A DNA stretch of 64,000 nucleotides, taken from assembly GCF_036030735.1 (NCBI RefSeq), contig NZ_CP107928.1:2914001-2978000 (forward strand), written 5' to 3'. The notes beneath the pieces are model-generated. The model made no database searches, was not told where the DNA came from, and saw only the letters and a program-made list of their open reading frames with translations. How positions within the stretch are numbered: position 1 is the first letter of the stretch; every line of letters begins with the position of its first letter. Positions 1 to 8,874 of this stretch are shown piece by piece. Made by a program: the position numbers and the translations under genes. This stretch comes from Streptomyces sp. NBC_00425. GTDB taxonomy: Bacteria; Actinomycetota; Actinomycetes; Streptomycetales; Streptomycetaceae.

Positions 1-1090
1 GGCCGCCTACCCCCGGCTCCAGGTCGACGTCACCGTCGGCAGCTCGCCCGCACCGCAGACGGTGGCACTGAGCGCCTCGGCGCAGGTGACGGAGCGTTGG
101 GTCGCCAAGGGCGTGGCACTGCGCATTCTCCGGGCGGTGGACACCAAGAGCGCGGTGCTCTTCGTGCTGGTCCTCGTCGTGTGCGCGCTCTTCCTCGGCC
201 AGGCGGCGCTGGCCTCGGTGCGCTCGCGTCGCATCGAGATCGGCACGCTGCGCTGCCTCGGCTGGAGCAGTGGCGAAGTGCTCCGCCTGGTCCTCGCCGA
301 ACTGGCGCTGATCGGCCTCGCCGCCGGAGCCGTGGGCACGGTGCTCGCGTACGTGCTGGGCCGGGTGCTGGGCCAGCCCGAAGCCGGCGCCAAGTCACTC
401 CTCGTGCTCCCGGTGGCGCTCCTCTTGGCCACGGCGGCGGGCCTGATCCCCGCCTTGCTCGCCACCCGGCTGGGACCGATGGAAGCCGTCCGCCCCCCGG
501 TGACGGCGGTCCGCCGCGCGCACCCGGTGCGTTCGGTGGCCGGACTGGCCATGCTCAACCTGCTGCGGGTGCGGGGCCGCACGCTGCTGGGTGCGGCAGG
601 CCTGGCGCTGGGAGTGGCCGCCTTCACTGTGCTGCTCGCCCTGACGCTGGCCTTCCGGGGCGAGGTGGCCGGGTCGCTGCTCGGCAGTGCAGTGGTGGCG
701 CAGGCGCGCGAGGCCGACTACCTCAGCGTCGCCCTCTCCCTGCTGCTGGGCGCCGCCGGCGCCATCGACGTCCTGGTCATCTCGCAGCGCGAACGCGCCG
801 CCGATCTCGCGGTGCTGCAGGCGACCGGCTGGACCAACCGCGAGCTGGCGAAGCTGACCCTCTACGAGGGAATCGGACTGGCTCTGCTGGGCGGCCTGTC
901 CGGTGCGGCGGCCGGTCTGGCCGGGGTGCTGACCCTCGGCCGGGGCGTGCTGCACGGTCACCTGTTCCCGGTCGCCGGCGCCGCACTGCTGGCCACGCTC
1001 GCGGCGACCGCCCTGGTGGTGGCGGCTCTGACGGTGCCGATCCGGCGGCTGTCCCGGATCGCCCCCGCCCACATGCTCGCCGCCGACTGA
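1..1090 (+). CDS. FtsX-like ABC transporter permease, C-terminal part (cut by window edge)
   Basis: The reading frame is open from the first bases of the window and ends at TGA 1088-1090, so the N-terminus lies outside. About 362 residues are visible. They contain two clusters of hydrophobic helices separated by a linker: one near the start (AVLFVLVLVVCALFLGQAAL) followed by an RRIEIGTLRCLGWS-type coupling segment, and a second group near the C-terminus with RERAADLAVLQATGW. The repeated 'glutamate-glycine-leucine-cysteine/threonine-glycine-tryptophan' style segments are typical of FtsX/MacB permeases, which work with an ATPase to export lipids, peptides or drugs or to act in mechanotransmission. 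No ATPase is in view; it may lie upstream. The family is clear, the substrate is not. Confidence 0.85.
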   Translation, partial: AAYPRLQVDVTVGSSPAPQTVALSASAQVTERWVAKGVALRILRAVDTKSAVLFVLVLVVCALFLGQAALASVRSRRIEIGTLRCLGWSSGEVLRLVLAELALIGLAAGAVGTVLAYVLGRVLGQPEAGAKSLLVLPVALLLATAAGLIPALLATRLGPMEAVRPPVTAVRRAHPVRSVAGLAMLNLLRVRGRTLLGAAGLALGVAAFTVLLALTLAFRGEVAGSLLGSAVVAQAREADYLSVALSLLLGAAGAIDVLVISQRERAADLAVLQATGWTNRELAKLTLYEGIGLALLGGLSGAAAGLAGVLTLGRGVLHGHLFPVAGAALLATLAATALVVAALTVPIRRLSRIAPAHMLAAD

Positions 1091-1122
1091 GCCGAGCCGC
1101 CGCCACCGCCGGCGGCTTCGCA

Positions 1123-1167
1123 CAGCGGAAGACCGCGGTCGTGTTCACGGGCCGGGGTCTTCCGCTG
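1123..1167 (+). terminator. Large-loop hairpin after the FtsX permease gene
   Basis: A 12 bp perfect stem (cagcggaagacc / ggtcttccgctg) closes a 21 nt loop about 33 bp after the permease stop. There is no clear U-tract, as is common in Streptomyces. It probably ends the permease transcript and marks the edge of the conserved DNA left of the island. Confidence 0.55.
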
Positions 1168-1360
1168 TCGTCCCGGCCGTCCTGGCAACGGGACACGGGC
1201 GGTCCACGACCCGGCGGCGGACTCGGTAGGCGGTGGCCGTGACTGAGCGCATCGGTGAATCCGTTGCCGAGGGGGCGGCCGGCCATGCAGCCGCTTGAAC
1301 TCACTCGGCCGTTCGAGATCCACGCCGACGCTTACCGAGGGAGGGGAAAGTACCGGTTCA

Positions 1361-1420
1361 GAGGGCGTTCATCGCTCCTTCGAGTCGGCTGTCGGATCCT
1401 GGAGCGTCGAACGAGCGTCA
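1361..1420. repeat. Right-arm copy of the island repeat (leftmost, one-sided)
   Basis: This has the same architecture as the right arms at 2.87, 8.57 and 22.87 kb: a TCAGAG box (here ggttcagag, ending 1369), then exactly 38 bp, then the paired motif GAGCGTC-gaac-GAGCGTCA (1402-1420). The intervening bases are diverged, but the spacing is identical to the other three. No convincing core is seen to its left. It probably marks the left boundary of the repeat array. Confidence 0.6.
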
Positions 1421-1907
1421 TGACTCCCAAGCCGACAGAGCTGCTCGCCAATGGCTCGGTCCTCTACCACGCGTACAGGTGGCATTGCAGGGCCAATTGG
1501 TCTCGTCACAAGGAGAAATGCAAGACGGCGGGACCCAACCAGGCCGTGTTCGGGGGCCATGGTGTGAGCTCTGGTCGAAGGCCATCGTCGTGCCGCCGCG
1601 CGCTTTCGTCGAGAGGCCCTCGCATGGCACGTTTCGCGCGAACCACGGTTCCGAGACGACGAACGCAGCACCAAGCGCCCCTCGAACTGTCAGAAGAAGC
1701 GGCTGTACTCGACGACGAACACTCCGCTTACGTCTTCATGCCGCTCGCCCCTCGGGTCGTCGAGGGGCGGCTGAAGGACCTGCGCCGACCCGACGTCGAG
1801 CGCTGGCTGCCCCCGCACGCCAGATCCCAAGAGAACGGGATCAGTCTGCCGACGGAATGGATGGAGCCCAGATCACCCTTTCGTCCCCCACCGCACGACG
1901 TCGAACG
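1421..1907. other. Gene-poor stretch between the leftmost repeat arm and the toxin gene
   Basis: No recognisable family appears on either strand. A + strand frame at about 1670-1905 has amino-acid composition suggestive of decayed coding sequence (an acidic LELSEEAAVLDDEHS segment followed by VEGRLKDLRRPDVERW), but it has no start or ribosome-binding site that would support a gene. Base composition is slightly lower in GC than the core region, as expected for island DNA. Confidence 0.4.
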
Positions 1908-2300
1908 TCAGGAGATGGGGAACCAGGTCGAGAGGCGCTTGGCGATGGCCGGTACCTCCATGTTGTCCTGCGCGACTTCCTCCACGAACGGGCCGGCAAC
2001 GGAGACGGCCGGCGGGGCGGTACTGGCGCTGACGCCGTTGAACCGCAGGAAGACACGCATGGCGAGCCAGGCGGTGCGCATGTTGCCGTCGATCAGCGCG
2101 TGATTGCGGGCAACGGAGTGCAGCAGTGCCGCCGCCTTCTCGTGCAGCGTGGGATACAACTCGGCTCCGAACACGTTCGTCCGGGGTCGCTCGATCGCCG
2201 ACACCAGAAGTCCCATGTCACGCACGCTGTGCTCGGTACCGTTGACCGTGCGAGCGATGGCCAGGATCTCGTCGATCTGGATGTAGCGAACGTCCGTCAC
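1908..2300 (-). CDS. doc: Doc/Fic-family death-on-curing toxin
   Basis: This is a 130-residue protein of the Fic/DOC fold. Doc toxins phosphorylate elongation factor Tu through the conserved H-x-F/L-x-D-G-N-K-R loop. The loop is visible as HALIDGNMRTAW near residue 68, but the lysine of GNKR is methionine here. The N-terminal helices (YIQIDEILAIARTVNG) and the RDMGLLVSAIERPR segment, which normally carries the flap, are preserved, and length matches the family. The start is GTG at 2300 and overlaps the antitoxin stop by GTGA, so the pair is translationally coupled. The lysine change could weaken activity or be tolerated; I infer a toxin of uncertain potency. It sits alone in the first module of the repeat-bounded island. 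Confidence 0.85.
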   Translation of the reverse strand: MTDVRYIQIDEILAIARTVNGTEHSVRDMGLLVSAIERPRTNVFGAELYPTLHEKAAALLHSVARNHALIDGNMRTAWLAMRVFLRFNGVSASTAPPAVSVAGPFVEEVAQDNMEVPAIAKRLSTWFPIS

Positions 2301-2491
2301 TTCAGGTAGTCCAGGATCTCCGCGTCGCTGTCCATGAGTTCGGCCAGGACGTCGTCGACCTTCAGCTCGGCCCGATTCTGGGCGTCACGGATGGCCTCAA
2401 TGGCAAGTTCCTGCTTGCTGCGACCCTCCCGACGAGCCCGCTCGGTGAGCTTCGCGTCCAGGTCGTCGGGGAGTCGAAGTGTCATCGCCAT
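2297..2491 (-). CDS. Ribbon-helix-helix antitoxin paired with Doc
   Basis: This is a 64-residue protein starting at ATG 2491. The N-terminus (MTLRLPDDLDAKLTERARREGRS) is a classical Arc/CopG ribbon-helix-helix DNA-binding fold. The acidic C-terminus (DDVLAELMDSDAEILDYLK) is the usual toxin-binding tail. The order antitoxin then toxin, with a 4 bp overlap, is standard for type II modules. The antitoxin should dimerise, bind the palindrome just upstream and neutralise the Doc-like protein by inserting its C-terminal helix. An alternative start 27 bp upstream would place coding sequence inside the operator and is less likely. Confidence 0.85.
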   Translation of the reverse strand: MAMTLRLPDDLDAKLTERARREGRSKQELAIEAIRDAQNRAELKVDDVLAELMDSDAEILDYLK

Positions 2492-2498
2492 ACAGAGA

Positions 2499-2517
2499 TG
2501 ATACCAGGCTGGTATCA
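2499..2517 (-). promoter_or_regulatory. Palindromic operator of the toxin-antitoxin pair
   Basis: TGATACCAG-g-CTGGTATCA is a perfect inverted repeat with 9 bp arms and a 1 bp centre, 8 bp upstream of the antitoxin ATG. The position and symmetry fit autoregulation by the ribbon-helix-helix antitoxin, alone or with the toxin. Confidence 0.75.
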
Positions 2518-2610
2518 AGCGGCGCGGTCGGGCCGCGTCCTCGGCTCCGCGGAGCGTGGGACCAGGCGGCCGTGCGCATCGCTACCGCGGAGGTCCAGTA
2601 GAGACTTCCC

Positions 2611-2949
2611 ATTCGAGCGTCATCCGAGCGTCAAGAATCTCCGCAAGAGCCACTTGAAGGCGTCGCCGTTGCAAGCGCCTCGCTCAGGAATTTACAGGGC
2701 AGAGAGCTCTCAAAGATCGATCCGTCGGCTCGAACCGCTGCACGGTGGGAAACAGGTCGAGCAAACCACCAGAGCAACAAAACCGCAGTCAGACTCCCTT
2801 TGCGACAGGCTCCAGGATCGCCACGCACTCCACGTGGTGCGTCATCGGAAAGATGTCGGCCTGATTAAGTCACGGAAATTGCCAGGTCAGAGTATCTTTC
2901 TGGGCTCGGCGCGCAGCGTGAGTGCGCTCAGAGCGTCAAACGAGCGTCA
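2611..2949. repeat. Composite attachment-like repeat, copy 1 (left arm, core, right arm)
   Basis: The left arm begins with paired motifs GAGCGTCA-tcc-GAGCGTCA (2615-2633). The core at 2817-2848 is a 32 bp sequence identical to the 3' part of the RNA methyltransferase gene at 44633-44664; it starts atcgccacgcactccacg. Identity with copy 2 extends to 53 bp (2808-2860). Read on the minus strand, the core region encodes THHVECVAILEPVAKGV followed by a stop, a methyltransferase C-terminus. The right arm has a CAGAG box (ending 2892), 38 bp, then GAGCGTCA-aac-GAGCGTCA (2931-2949). I interpret it as a junction between two tandemly integrated elements. Confidence 0.8.
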
Positions 2950-3045
2950 CGGTCGACGGTCCGTCCCGCCCACTCGGGCCAGACCGAGTTGGCACGACCA
3001 GTTGCCCCAGCAGGCTCCGTCCTCACCCCAGAGGCAATCTGGCTC

Positions 3046-3484
3046 ATCATGACCCGCGCCACTACTCCGGCCTCACCGAGCACGCCGTGGAAGAGCTCAT
3101 GCGGTACCAGCCCATCATCCACGCGGGTCCCACCCGGGCCGCCCTGGAGGACGTCGAGCTGGCCGGAGAGGTGATCAGGGCCGGTGAGGCGGTGATGGGA
3201 TCCCTGGTCGCCGCCAACCGCGACGCCCACCGCTTCCCCGACCCGGACACCCTCGACATCGCCAACCCGGCCGCGCGCGGGCAGTTGGGCTTCGGCTTCG
3301 GCATCCACCAGTGCACGGGCCAGCTGCTCGCGCGCCTGGAGATGCAGATCGCCCTCAAGGAAGTGTTCCGGCGCTTCCCCGGCCTCCGGCTCGCGCGGCC
3401 GGCGCGGGACATCGAGATGCGCGACACCATGTCCATTACGGCGTCCACCGCCTGCCGCTCTTCCTGGGCGACGAGCAGGGGTGA
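3046..3484 (+). pseudogene. Cytochrome P450, C-terminal remnant
   Basis: Only the last third of a bacterial P450 is present, beginning about 100 bp after the right arm of the repeat. The K-helix E-x-x-R (AVEELMRY) and the haem-binding loop ([18 protein letters not shown], with the axial cysteine) are intact. The I-helix and everything before it are missing. A one-base deletion near 3434 shifts the frame just before the end: in the shifted frame the expected C-terminus [15 protein letters not shown] reads to TGA 3482-3484. No start codon or ribosome-binding site is associated. It is a dead fragment, probably left by the recombination that built this module. Confidence 0.85.
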
Positions 3485-3496
3485 ACCGCCGCTGCC

Positions 3497-3703
3497 TCAA
3501 CGGGCGGCGACGGTGACGACGAGGCCGATGATCAGCAGCGTGAGATTCAGGGCCTTGATGAATGCGTCACCGGCCCGGGAAAAGGCCGAGGCGGGACTCG
3601 CTCCTCCTATGCGGGCCGCCAAGCCGACGACGGCCGCGAACAGGGCGGATGCCAGAAGGGCGAGGCAGATTCCGAAAAGCAGGGTGATCATCGCGGTGCT
3701 CAT
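3497..3703 (-). CDS. Small two-helix membrane protein
   Basis: This 68-residue protein starts at ATG 3703, preceded by AAGGAG at good spacing, which decides the start. There are two hydrophobic segments, [20 protein letters not shown] near the N-terminus and [16 protein letters not shown] at the C-terminus, with a short basic/polar loop between them ([20 protein letters not shown]). It resembles small membrane proteins of unknown function common in Streptomyces. It is divergent from the NACHT gene, with about 195 bp between them. It could be an accessory of the NACHT protein, but nothing beyond proximity shows this. Confidence 0.6.
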   Translation of the reverse strand: MSTAMITLLFGICLALLASALFAAVVGLAARIGGASPASAFSRAGDAFIKALNLTLLIIGLVVTVAAR

Positions 3704-3841
3704 GGAAGACTCCTTTTCCTCGATCGGAAGTACTCGCAGTCGGTCTCGCCTGAGTTCAGCAGCAACAAGGCCGCCCCGCTGGCGACCGCTCACCTCGACC
3801 CGTGCAAAGGCACAGGTCAGATCGGATTCTGCGAGTTGTCC

Positions 3842-3873
3842 GGCCCGGACGGGACCGGACCGGACCGGACGGC
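3842..3873 (+). promoter_or_regulatory. CGGAC/GGACC pentamer repeat upstream of the NACHT gene
   Basis: A run of imperfect 5 bp repeats (cggac-gggaccggaccggaccggac) lies 25-55 bp before the ATG. Its position suggests a promoter or leader element. It could equally be simple-sequence slippage in GC-rich DNA. Confidence 0.3.
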
Positions 3874-3897
3874 AGGACGCGCCGGAGGGGAAGTCTC

Positions 3898-6800
3898 ATG
3901 GCAGGCGGAAATGTCCCAAGCGCGGCACGGCTGGCGTTCATCAAGCGGCTTCGGGATTTGCATGAAGCCGCCGGAGGCCCCGACCTGACCGCGGTGGCGA
4001 AAGCCGCCGGACGCGCCGACCTGACAGCGAGGGCACAAAGGTCGGGGGGCACCGACAGCGAGAAGACTTTGAGCAGGCAAGTTATCAGCGATTGGATGAG
4101 AGCCAGCGGCCACCACCCGGGGAGTTGGGACACATTCAGTCCCGTGCTGAAAAACTTGATCAAGCGGGCGAGCGACGCTGAGGGATTTGGGCCGGAGAAC
4201 GCGACGCTGGGCGATGAGGATCAGTGGAGACGCTGGTACAAGGCCGCCGTTTCCGCACGCCGCACCCGCTCCGCCCCGGCCGGCTTCGACGCCGCGTGCA
4301 AGACGTACATCGCCCAACTGCGGCGACGGCACGCACAGCTCGCCGTAGTCGCCTCCCCGCATTCGCCGGTCCGCCCCGACCTGCTCCGGTTGACGGACGT
4401 GTTCGTCGCCCCGGCCGTTCGTCCGGAGACGCCGGCGCAGGGTGGGGGGCTGGGCGCACCGCCGGCCCGCCGCGCCGACGCATCGGCCTCCGACCGTTGG
4501 CCGCTGGACGACGGCCGGACCCGCCCCGCCTTCCAGGTACTGGCCCAAGAAGACGCGCGCCGGATCGTGCTGCTCGGCGACCCGGGCCACGGCAAGTCGA
4601 CACTGGCTCGCTACCTCGCACTGACGCTCGCGGACGCGATGGACAAAGACCACGAGTTGGACGCGGATCTCGCGCCGCTCACGGGGGCGTTACCGCTCCT
4701 GGTGGAGCTCGGCGCGTACGCCGACCCGCAGTGGCGCACCGGCACACTCCTCGACCTCGTCGACCGCCTCCACCACACCCAAGGGCCTGGCCTGCCGAAA
4801 AACGTGCTCGACGCGTACCTGCGTACCGGTGGCCGCGCAGTACTGATCTTCGACGGGCTAGACGAGGTCTTCGACCCACGGCTGCGCGAGGAGGTCACCG
4901 GCGAGATCGCGGGGCTCGCGGAACGCTACCCGAACGCCCGCCTCGTGGTGACATCCCGGATCGTCGACTACCAGCACGCCGTACTCGAACGCGAGGGCTT
5001 CCGCATCCACGTACTGCGGGACTTCGACCGGGCGCGGATCGACGCGTTCGTGACCCGCTGGTACCGCTTGGCCTTCCCCGAACAGCCCGCCGAGGCGGCC
5101 CGCCTGCGGGAGCGGCTGCTGGCCGCCATCGACGACACACCGGCAGCGGCTGAGCTCGCGGGCAACCCGCTGATGCTCACCATGCTGGCCCTTCGCGGTG
5201 AACACCGGGACCTGCCGAGGGACCGGCGCGCGGTGCTCGAACAGACCGTAAGCGCGTTCATCGCCCAGTGGGACCCGGGCCGGTTCGCGCGCGACAAGCG
5301 GGTGGCCGAGGACGCGGGGCGCCTGCGCGCCGGCGAGCGGATGGAGCTGCTGCGCCGCGTGGCCCATCGGATGCAGACCGGGGCGGGCGGGACAGCCGGA
5401 AACCTCCTGACGGACGCGGAGCTGACCGCGGAACTCGACGGTTACCTGCGCGACAAGCTCCCACCCGATCGCTGTCCGGCGCTCACCCGCGCGATGCTGG
5501 AGGAGTTCCGCGTACGCAACGGGATCCTCAGTCACTTCGGCGGCGCGATGTACGGATTCCTCCATCGCGCGCTGCTGGAATACCTCGACGCGGCGGATCT
5601 CCACCACCGGCTCACCGTCGAGCGCAGCCTGACCGAGGACGCACTCGTTCACCAGGAGTACGGCGAGCACTGGAACGACCCCTCCCGGCACGAATCCCTC
5701 GTCCTCACCGCAGGCATGGTCGAACCTCGGGTCGCCGGACGAATCGTCGACCACCTCCTGGCGGCCGATCCGCTGTGGTTCGTCCGCCTGTCCGGGGCGT
5801 CCTCGCCCGAGATCCCCCACCACATCGTGCTCGCCGCCCGCTGCCTCGGTGAGGTCCGCGACCCCGGCGCACTGCCCGCCCAGTGCTCCGCCGTCGTGAG
5901 CGCGGTGATCGCGCTGATCGAGCACGTGGTCGCGGAGCGGGAACGCCCCGGTTCGCCGGTCATGCGCGCAGTGGAGGAGACCCTGCCGCCTGTGCTCGCC
6001 CGGCTCGGCATACGCTGTCCCGCCGTCCACCGGCTCTATTGCGACTGGTACCTGGCGCGCGGTCAGTTCCTCAGTGTCATGAGGGAGGGGGAGAACTTCG
6101 CCTGGTTCGAGGCACCACCGGCCGCACAGGTCGGCGCCGCGCTGCTGGGCGACCACCCCGAGTTCTACGAAGACCTCTACAGCCAGGCGGCCTTCGGCCC
6201 CGCACTGGCCACCAGAGTCGAGGCCCTCCGTGCGCTCATCCAGGAACGGCCCGAGGACCCGCGACTGGCTCGGCTGCTCTGCGAAATCGCCGAAGCGGAT
6301 CCCGATGGAGAGACGAGGCAGCATTCGGTCCGGTTGTTCGCCCTGGCCCGTCGCACGGCCCCGTCCGCCGCACACTTGCTGCGAGGCTGGCTCAACGACG
6401 ACGACACCTACCTGCGCCGTGGCGCCTTGGGTGCACTCGTCAGCGGCTGGCGCGACGAACCCGAGACGTACGCCGCGATATGCCGGTACGCCGCCGACGA
6501 CCCAGATTCCAAAGTCCGCCTCACCGCAGTGCGGTGTCTCGCTTCCGGCTGGCCGGGCGACCCCGACGCCGGGGCCGTCGTCCGCGAACGGGCCGCCCGC
6601 GACCGGGACCCGGACCTGCGGGCTGACCTGTTTCCCGTCCTGGTCCAGGGCTGGCCCGACGACCCGCGGACCGCGGAGCTGCTGGAGGACGTCGCCGCCA
6701 GTCCGGCCAACGAGAGGTGGCTGCGCGAGACCGCCAAGCGGACGCTCGACTGGATGCTGGCCGGACCCGTCCACCCTGACGCTGCCCTCGCGACCTCTCC

Positions 6801-7722
6801 CGCACCCCCGGAGGATCCGCGCATCACCACGCTCGGGCCACTCGTCGTGGAGCGTCGCGCCGACGCGCGGACTCCTCCGCTGCTGCGCGAGCGTGCCGAA
6901 GCGCACCCGGACGCGGACGTCCGCGTGGCCGCCGTACGGGTTCTGGCCACGGGATGGCGCGATGATCCGCGTACGCTGCCGTGGCTGTGCGGGCTCGCCG
7001 CCTCACAGGCGAGCGAGTCGGTGCGGCAGGCCGCGCTGTGGGCCCTGGGCTCTCTGTGGCCGGGGGACCCCGAGGCCGGAGCGGTGCTGCGCCGAATCGC
7101 CGACGGCCAGGGTGAGTCGAGGACGCGCGAAATGGCTGTTCTTGCCCTTACCTCCGGATGGCGCGACGACCCGGACATCCGGCTGCTGCTCCGCAGACTC
7201 GCGGTCGGCCCGGACGCCACCTACGTACGAGCGACGGCAATACGGATGCTGGGCGCGAGCCTTCGCGACGACCCCGCGACCGAGGAAGTGCTTCGTGAGC
7301 GGGCCGAGAAGGACCCCGATTCCTACGTCCGTACGACCGCCGTCCGGGCCCTCGTCCTTGGCTTCCGCACCTCGCGGACCCGCGATCTGCTGCGTCGGCT
7401 CGCCGTCGACGACCCCGACGATTTCCTGCGCGCTACAGTGATCCACCTCCTGGCCGCGGGCTGGCGCGAGGAGCGGGCGACCGGCGAGCTGCTTCAGCGC
7501 ATCGTCACCGACGGCACCGGGGCGACGAGCCGGCGCGCGGCGGTCGAGGCGCTGGCCGGCGGCTGGCGCCACGACCCCGTTACCGAGGCGCTGCTTCGGG
7601 AACGGGCCGCCGACGACTCCGACTGGGCACTGCGACAGGCGGCCGTGCAGGCGCTCGCCGACCGGTGGCCCCACGACCCGGAGATGCGGGCCCTGGCCGA
7701 ACGCCTCGCCGACGACATGTGA
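3898..7722 (+). CDS. NACHT-domain STAND NTPase with C-terminal HEAT-like repeats, putative immune protein
   Basis: A 1274-residue protein starting at ATG 3898 behind GGAGGGG. Residues 1-110 look like the helix-turn-helix-type N-terminal domain often fused to actinobacterial STAND proteins. The NACHT core begins near residue 219 with Walker [10 protein letters not shown] (about 226-234) and Walker [10 protein letters not shown] (about 315-323), and a sensor-type VVTSR follows. From about residue 820 to the end there are about twelve 31-38 residue repeats with a G-W-R-D-D-P signature, a HEAT-like solenoid that would sense a ligand. Bacterial NACHT proteins of this layout include experimentally shown anti-phage NLR-like proteins. 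An immune role here is inference. No separate nuclease or effector domain is obvious, so the N-terminal domain or a partner would have to act. It is the largest gene of its repeat-bounded module. Confidence 0.85.
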   Translation: MAGGNVPSAARLAFIKRLRDLHEAAGGPDLTAVAKAAGRADLTARAQRSGGTDSEKTLSRQVISDWMRASGHHPGSWDTFSPVLKNLIKRASDAEGFGPENATLGDEDQWRRWYKAAVSARRTRSAPAGFDAACKTYIAQLRRRHAQLAVVASPHSPVRPDLLRLTDVFVAPAVRPETPAQGGGLGAPPARRADASASDRWPLDDGRTRPAFQVLAQEDARRIVLLGDPGHGKSTLARYLALTLADAMDKDHELDADLAPLTGALPLLVELGAYADPQWRTGTLLDLVDRLHHTQGPGLPKNVLDAYLRTGGRAVLIFDGLDEVFDPRLREEVTGEIAGLAERYPNARLVVTSRIVDYQHAVLEREGFRIHVLRDFDRARIDAFVTRWYRLAFPEQPAEAARLRERLLAAIDDTPAAAELAGNPLMLTMLALRGEHRDLPRDRRAVLEQTVSAFIAQWDPGRFARDKRVAEDAGRLRAGERMELLRRVAHRMQTGAGGTAGNLLTDAELTAELDGYLRDKLPPDRCPALTRAMLEEFRVRNGILSHFGGAMYGFLHRALLEYLDAADLHHRLTVERSLTEDALVHQEYGEHWNDPSRHESLVLTAGMVEPRVAGRIVDHLLAADPLWFVRLSGASSPEIPHHIVLAARCLGEVRDPGALPAQCSAVVSAVIALIEHVVAERERPGSPVMRAVEETLPPVLARLGIRCPAVHRLYCDWYLARGQFLSVMREGENFAWFEAPPAAQVGAALLGDHPEFYEDLYSQAAFGPALATRVEALRALIQERPEDPRLARLLCEIAEADPDGETRQHSVRLFALARRTAPSAAHLLRGWLNDDDTYLRRGALGALVSGWRDEPETYAAICRYAADDPDSKVRLTAVRCLASGWPGDPDAGAVVRERAARDRDPDLRADLFPVLVQGWPDDPRTAELLEDVAASPANERWLRETAKRTLDWMLAGPVHPDAALATSPAPPEDPRITTLGPLVVERRADARTPPLLRERAEAHPDADVRVAAVRVLATGWRDDPRTLPWLCGLAASQASESVRQAALWALGSLWPGDPEAGAVLRRIADGQGESRTREMAVLALTSGWRDDPDIRLLLRRLAVGPDATYVRATAIRMLGASLRDDPATEEVLRERAEKDPDSYVRTTAVRALVLGFRTSRTRDLLRRLAVDDPDDFLRATVIHLLAAGWREERATGELLQRIVTDGTGATSRRAAVEALAGGWRHDPVTEALLRERAADDSDWALRQAAVQALADRWPHDPEMRALAERLADDM

Positions 7723-7759
7723 CGGCCCGTCCGGACCGTGACAGGTCTACGGGCGACCG

Positions 7760-8115
7760 TCACGGCCGCTGCTCCTCAAAAACCTCGATGTCGATCAGGC
7801 AGGTGTCGTCGTCGGTGTCGGACTCAGCAACTGGTTGAGGGACTCGTGCATCGCGGTGTCCCGCCGCTCGACGAGGCCGTCGGTGTACATGAGCAGGGTG
7901 TCCCCCGGCTGCAGTTGCACCTCGTCCTCCTCGTAGACGACCTCCGGCAGGGCCCCCAGCAGCAGACCGCCCGTGAGCGGCAGGGCACTGACCTGGTCCG
8001 CGCGGACCAGGACCGGAGGCAGGTGTCGTCGGGGAGCGGCACGGCGCGCCATGCCCGTGCCGGATCCCGCCGGAACTGCCACAGGGCAGCGGCCGTCCAC
8101 AGGTCGCCCACCAGT
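7760..8115 (-). pseudogene. PP2C/SpoIIE-type serine phosphatase, C-terminal remnant
   Basis: The minus strand shows the end of a PP2C phosphatase of the SpoIIE/RsbU type: HLPPVLVRAD, then GGLLLGALPEVVYEEDEVQL, then the metal-binding GDTLLMYTDGLVERRD. The frame is broken after NQLLS, and the natural end (ESDTDDDTCLIDIEVFEE) continues in another frame to the stop at 7760. Everything before about residue 250 of a normal phosphatase is absent and no start is available. It is a frameshifted 3' fragment between the NACHT gene and the next repeat copy. Confidence 0.8.
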
Positions 8116-8260
8116 TCATTCAGTGCGCGGTTCCACGGGGTGTCGTCGAGCGCCTGACGGCTGGCGATCGGATCGAACTGAGCGCTGATAACGCGCTGCT
8201 CGACGGGTTAAGCCCGACAAGTCGATTGACCCGCGCTATCTGATCCAGGACAACCACCTC

Positions 8261-8633
8261 ACGCTCCGTCAGAAACAGCGTCGAACGAGCGTCAAGACAT
8301 TTCCCGAACCCGTCTCTGACGGAGTTGAGGCAGACCGTTCTGGACCCACGCCCCTGCTGCGAAACCGCAGGTGAGCCACGTGGCGGGAACCTACGACATG
8401 CTCCACACGGTGAACTTCGGGAAACAGGTCGAGCACCACCGACCACGCCTGAAAGACCCAAGAAAGTCGCAGGTCAGAGGATCTTTGCGCTGGGCTCCAG
8501 GATCGCCACGCACTCCACGTGGTGCGTCATCGGAAAGATGTCGGCTTGAACGGGTCTCGGAAAAGGCCAGGTCAGAGGCCATTTCTCCGCTCGCTGTGCC
8601 GCCTGCGGGAGGCCAGAGCGTCAAACGAGCGTC
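8261..8633. repeat. Composite attachment-like repeat, copy 2 (left arm, core, right arm)
   Basis: The left arm (acgctccgtcag, then CAGCGTC-gaa-CGAGCGTCA at 8276-8294) closely matches the arm at 44391-44424. The 32 bp core at 8502-8533 equals the methyltransferase 3' sequence; on the minus strand it encodes HHVECVAILEPSAKIL and a stop. Similarity to the methyltransferase-proximal copy extends over about 150 bp left of the core, including gcaggtcagag. The right arm has CAGAG (ending 8576), 38 bp, then GAGCGTCA-aac-GAGCGTCA at 8615-8633. This is the best preserved two-armed copy. Confidence 0.85.
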
Positions 8634-8874
8634 ACGGCGTGCAGCACGTCCCTTCTCTCCGGGACGGAACAGGCGGCCACGATCAGCTGCCCCGGCACGG
8701 CCCGTCGGCACGGCAGGCAAACCTGTGGGCTTTCGGGCTGACCGACCGGTGCACCCGATGAAGCCGTACCTCTGCACTCCATCGAGAACGCCAGGGCCTC
8801 GTTTCTTCCAGGCCGACGGCTGCTCGCAGAGGGACAATGGGGACAATGAACCCTTGTCGGTTCGTGAGGCCGGC

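Noticed and set aside
1440..1530. A cysteine/histidine-rich frame (CRANWSRHKEKC) resembling a zinc finger
   Set aside because: No gene context, start or ribosome-binding site; a MYND-type finger would be out of place in this organism.
4858..6906. Long open frame antisense to the NACHT gene
   Set aside because: A typical GC-bias shadow frame; composition (Q, G, V-rich) and lack of start signals show it is not coding.
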